Assembly (NCBI GenBank): GCA_016187365.1
Contig: JACPJX010000058.1
Location: 1-6,833 of the forward strand
Length of the DNA: 6,833 bases
DNA from: Candidatus Aenigmatarchaeota archaeon
GTDB lineage: Archaea > Aenigmatarchaeota > Aenigmatarchaeia > GW2011-AR5
Direction of reading: 5' to 3'
Shown: in pieces, positions 5,246 through 6,833 of the stretch
Position numbering within the stretch: the stretch's first letter is position 1
How the letters are laid out: every line of letters begins with the position of its first letter
Program-made: the position numbers and the translations under genes
Notes under the pieces: generated by a model
Seen by the model: the letters and a program-made list of their open reading frames with translations, nothing else
What the model was told of the DNA's origin: nothing
The model's database searches: none

Positions 5246-5404
5246 ATGAGGTCGAAGATTGTGAAGAGGAAATATGGAAAAGGCTCGAAGAAGTGCGTGA
5301 GGTGCGGCAGCATGAAGGGCATCATCCGCAAGTACAACCTCATGTACTGCAGGCGGTGCTTCAGGGAAACCGCAGCGTCGATAGGCTTCCACAAGTACAG
5401 GTGA
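5246..5404 (+). CDS. rps14: 30S ribosomal protein S14 (uS14), zinc-binding type
   Basis: A 52-residue protein beginning directly after the L5 stop (TAG ATG). It is the short zinc-ribbon form of uS14, with Cys17-x2-Cys20 and Cys35-x2-Cys38, inside KKCVRCGSMKGIIRKYNLMYCRRCFRETAASIGFHKYR. The C-terminal R..A..IGF.KY is the archaeal S14 ending. It binds 16S rRNA in the head of the small subunit. The position between L5 and S8 is canonical, though here a foreign ORF follows before S8. The stop TGA lies at 5402-5404. Confidence 0.95.
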   Translation: MRSKIVKRKYGKGSKKCVRCGSMKGIIRKYNLMYCRRCFRETAASIGFHKYR

Positions 5405-5410
5405 CGAAAA

Positions 5411-5767
5411 ATGGCAAAGATAATGGTAGTAGAGGATGAGGAACGATATATGGCACAGATAGCGGGGATAGTGGAACGTGCAGGACACGAGCCGATATGT
5501 TTCGACGGGCACAGGCAGGCTCTGGATGCTTACGACGCCGAAAGGCCTCACATGGTCATAGCAGATTATTCAGGTCCTTCAGCATGCCAAGCTCTGATGG
5601 CTGAAATAAGATGGAAAGACGGCGACATCCCGGTTTACGTTCAAAGTCATGGAACACCTTCAGAATACATGTTGAAAGAAGATAGGGTAACTGGGTTCAT
5701 ACCAAAACGAAAACTTGATGAAAGGCTTCCCGCGATACTTGCGGAGCATTTTGGTGGTAGCGAATGA
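5411..5767 (+). CDS. Stand-alone response-regulator receiver (REC) domain protein
   Basis: A 118-residue single-domain protein with a CheY-like REC pattern: beta-1 MAKIMVVEDEE with acidic residues E8/D9/E10, helix 1 YMAQIAGIVERAGHEP, PHMVIADYSGPSACQALMAEIR with Asp52 in the phospho-acceptor position, IPVYVQSHG with Ser79 at the conserved Thr/Ser site, and GFIPKRKL with Lys99 as the conserved lysine. The phosphorylation residues are thus present, but no output domain follows. The loop after Asp52 (YSGPSACQ) departs from the usual L.MPG.DG. It lies between S14 and S8, normally adjacent, and overlaps S8 by ATGA. It uses more A/T-ending codons (GTA, CGA, GAT, GCT, CCT) than neighbours. Partner kinase unknown. 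Confidence 0.85.
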   Translation: MAKIMVVEDEERYMAQIAGIVERAGHEPICFDGHRQALDAYDAERPHMVIADYSGPSACQALMAEIRWKDGDIPVYVQSHGTPSEYMLKEDRVTGFIPKRKLDERLPAILAEHFGGSE

Positions 5768-6150
5768 GACACGACATACTTTCCGATGTGCTTTACGTGA
5801 TGAACAACGCGGAGAAGATAGGCAGGACCACGTGCACCGTCCCCGCGTCGAACCTCGTGAAGAACGTCCTCAAGGTGCTGCAGAAGGAGAACTACATAGG
5901 AAGTTTTGAGTTCATCGACGACGGCAAGTCAGGCAGCTTCAGGATAGAACTCATAGGGAGGGTGAACCATTCAAGGGTCATAAAGCCCAGGTTCTTCGTG
6001 AAGAAGGGTGAGTACGAGAAATGGGAGAAGAGATACCTGCCCGCAAAGGGGTTCGGGATAATGATAGTCTCGACGTCGAAGGGCGTGATGAGCCAGAGGG
6101 AGGCCGAAGGCATGGGAATAGGAGGCCGCCTCCTGGGATATGTTTACTAA
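5764..6150 (+). CDS. rps8: 30S ribosomal protein S8 (uS8)
   Basis: A 128-residue primary 16S rRNA-binding protein of the central domain. The N-terminal part MRHDILSDVLYVMNNAEKIGRTTCTVPASNLVKNVLKVLQKENYIGSFEFIDDGKSGSFRIELIGRVNH is typical of archaeal uS8. The C-terminal rRNA-binding part, KPRFFVKKGEYEKWEKRYLPAKGFGIMIVSTSKGVMSQREAEGMGIGGRLLGYVY, contains the conserved G.GI.I.STS.G.M...EA...G.GG.LL.YVY. The start overlaps the REC gene stop (ATGA). After the TAA stop there are about 90 bases before L6 instead of the usual overlap, holding a duplicated L6 start. Confidence 0.96.
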   Translation: MRHDILSDVLYVMNNAEKIGRTTCTVPASNLVKNVLKVLQKENYIGSFEFIDDGKSGSFRIELIGRVNHSRVIKPRFFVKKGEYEKWEKRYLPAKGFGIMIVSTSKGVMSQREAEGMGIGGRLLGYVY

Positions 6151-6151
6151 A

Positions 6152-6192
6152 CCAAAATGGGATGAGAGTTATGAAGAAAAATTTTGAAATTC
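6152..6192 (+). repeat. Upstream copy of the L6 translation-initiation region
   Basis: Matches 6221-6263 over its whole length apart from a two-base length difference and three mismatches upstream of the ATG. The 22 bases 6171-6192 (from ATG through the codons for KKNFEI and one further base) are identical to 6242-6263. It carries its own SD-like GGGATGAG at 6159-6166. Confidence 0.85.
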
Positions 6193-6236
6193 GAAAAGGA
6201 ATTTTTCATTCCTTTTCATTCCAAAATTTGGAATGA
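6162..6236 (+). other. Short leader ORF carrying L6's first codons
   Basis: A 24-codon frame starts MRVMKKNFEI, nearly the same as the extended L6 start MIVMKKNFEI, continues RKGIFHSFSFQNLE through the hairpin, and stops with TGA at 6234-6236, overlapping an in-frame L6 ATG at 6233 as ATGA. A shorter version starts at 6171. It mirrors the ORF at 3820-4053 before S4e. It may be non-functional debris or a leader that couples translation of S8 to L6. Confidence 0.4.
6193..6235 (+). promoter_or_regulatory. Double hairpin overlapping the L6 ribosome-binding site
   Basis: First stem: GAAAAGGAAT (6193-6202) with ATTCCTTTTC (6208-6217), loop TTTTC. Second stem: CATTCCA (6217-6223) with TGGAATG (6229-6235), extendable toward an AAATT loop. 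The second stem covers the SD-like GGAATG and the ATG at 6233. TTTTCATTCC is repeated in tandem at 6203-6212 and 6213-6222, so either copy could pair with GGAATGA, giving alternative folds. The stems are seen directly; a role in controlling L6 is inferred. Confidence 0.5.
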
Positions 6237-6263
6237 TAGTTATGAAGAAAAATTTTGAAATTC
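6221..6263 (+). repeat. Downstream copy of the L6 translation-initiation region (active start)
   Basis: Second copy of the sequence at 6152-6192, running into the true L6 coding region (FEIPDGVEV). Its SD-like GGAATGA (6230-6236) lies within a hairpin that can form from 6217-6235. Confidence 0.85.
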
Positions 6264-6796
6264 CTGACGGCGTGGAAGTCGCGGTAAGCGGGATGGAAGT
6301 CACGGTCAGGGGGCCGAAGGGCGAACTCAGGAGGAATTTTGACGACCCGAGATTCTCCGGGGAGATAGAAATCGGCGCATCAGGAAAGGAGTTCTGGGCA
6401 AAGGCCAGGTCGGAAAGGAAGGCGATGCGGGCGATGGCCGGCACCATATCAGGCCACATCAGGAACATGTGCACCGGCGTGACGAAGGGATACAGGTGGA
6501 CGATGAAAATCGTGTACACGCACTTCCCGATAACGGTGTCCGTCAGGGGAAACGAGGTCGAGGTGAAGAACTTCCTCAGCGAAAAGGGCGTGAGGAAGGC
6601 AAGGATAATGGAGGGCGCCAAGGTGGAGGCGGGCAAGGAAGCCATAATCATAACCGGAAACGACATCGAGAGCGTGAGCCAGACCGCGGCTAACATAGAG
6701 AGGTCGTGCAGTTTGACAAGGCGCGACAGAAGGATATTCGTTGACGGCATATACGTCTCGGAAAGGGCGCTGGCCACAGGGGAGGGACTGCGATGA
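6242..6796 (+). CDS. rpl6: 50S ribosomal protein L6 (uL6)
   Basis: A 184-residue protein near the factor-binding site of the large subunit. The N-terminal repeat reads IPDGVEVAVSGMEVTVRGPKGELRRNF (7-33), followed by SERKAMRAMAGTISGHIRNMCTGVTKGYRWTMKIVYTHFPITVSVRGNEVEVKNFLSEKGVRKARIMEGAKVEAGKEAIIITGNDIESVSQTAANIERSCSLTRRDRRIFVDGIYVSE, with the archaeal G.RDRR.F.DGIYV-like ending. I chose ATG 6242 because archaeal L6 typically begins a few residues before the IP.GV motif. An in-frame ATG at 6233 (MIVMKKNF) overlaps the leader ORF stop and is possible. The initiation region is a second copy of one lying 71 bases upstream. The stop overlaps the next gene by ATGA at 6793. Confidence 0.96.
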   Translation: MKKNFEIPDGVEVAVSGMEVTVRGPKGELRRNFDDPRFSGEIEIGASGKEFWAKARSERKAMRAMAGTISGHIRNMCTGVTKGYRWTMKIVYTHFPITVSVRGNEVEVKNFLSEKGVRKARIMEGAKVEAGKEAIIITGNDIESVSQTAANIERSCSLTRRDRRIFVDGIYVSERALATGEGLR

Positions 6797-6833
6797 AAAG
6801 ACGGAACGAGGTCCGCTTTATTTTTGAAACGAA
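6793..6833 (+). CDS. Start of the next operon gene (position of L32e), cut by window end and possibly interrupted
   Basis: An ATG overlapping the L6 stop (ATGA) begins MKRRNEVRFIFET before the window ends. Archaeal operons have L32e here, and MKR at the start would suit it, but the following residues do not look like L32e, which I would expect to continue with basic residues. From 6800 the DNA matches the left end of the S4e insert (3841-3864) at 21 of 24 positions. The visible peptide may therefore be a short leader ORF created by another copy of that element, with the true L32e start further downstream. Identity cannot be settled here. Confidence 0.45.
   Translation, partial: MKRRNEVRFIFET
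6800..6823 (+). repeat. Copy of the S4e-insert left end at the window's right edge
   Basis: Matches 3841-3864 at 21 of 24 positions, including the shared run TCCGCTTTATTT and the preceding GACGGAA. Both sites lie just inside a reading frame that starts on an ATGA overlap in the same operon. The inverted arms CGGA/TCCG are kept in both. The bases after it (TTTTTGAAACGAA) also resemble GTTTTCAAACGAT at 3887-3899. Confidence 0.55.

Overview
This window is a stretch of an archaeal ribosomal-protein operon (the S10-spc supercluster), read entirely on the + strand. The order S19 - L22 - S3 - L29 - SUI1/eIF1 - RNase P protein 1 - S17 - L14 - L24 - S4e - L5 - S14 - S8 - L6 is diagnostic for Archaea: eIF1, Rnp1 and S4e do not occur in the bacterial cluster. 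Arg is mostly AGG/AGA and Ile mostly ATA. I cannot place the organism more precisely; the order suits Euryarchaeota and several DPANN lineages. Genes are packed tightly, mostly with ATGA or TGATG stop/start overlaps, which suggests translational coupling along one mRNA.

Layout: 2-130 is the tail of an unrecognised ORF, not the L2 gene that usually precedes S19. 134-523 is S19. 523-759 is an unrecognised small acidic ORF wedged between S19 and L22. 764-3823 is a conventional run from L22 to L24. 3820-4049 is a 230-bp insertion, rich in hairpins, at the start of S4e. 4050-5404 holds S4e, L5 and S14. 5411-5767 is a stand-alone response-regulator receiver domain inserted between S14 and S8. 5764-6150 is S8. 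6151-6241 is a short hairpin insertion at the start of L6. L6 runs to 6796, and the next gene (by position probably L32e) starts at 6793 and is cut off by the window end.

The most unusual point is that at two separate gene starts (S4e and L6) the translation-initiation region, meaning Shine-Dalgarno, ATG and first codons, is present twice. Hairpin-rich sequence lies between the copies. In both cases the upstream copy opens a short reading frame that runs through the insert and stops in an ATGA overlap: on the true start codon of S4e, and on an in-frame ATG three codons before the chosen start of L6. The first 24 bases of the S4e insert reappear (21/24) just after the ATG at 6793, at the right edge of the window. 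This suggests a family of small elements that land at start codons inside the most conserved operon of the cell while leaving coupled translation intact. Whether they are mobile (MITE/PATE-like), regulatory leaders, or both cannot be settled from this window.

The ribosomal proteins, eIF1 and Rnp1 serve ribosome assembly, start-codon selection and tRNA 5' processing. The three non-ribosomal genes (2-130, 523-759, 5411-5767) use more A/T-ending codons than their neighbours and look like later additions that share the operon's promoter.
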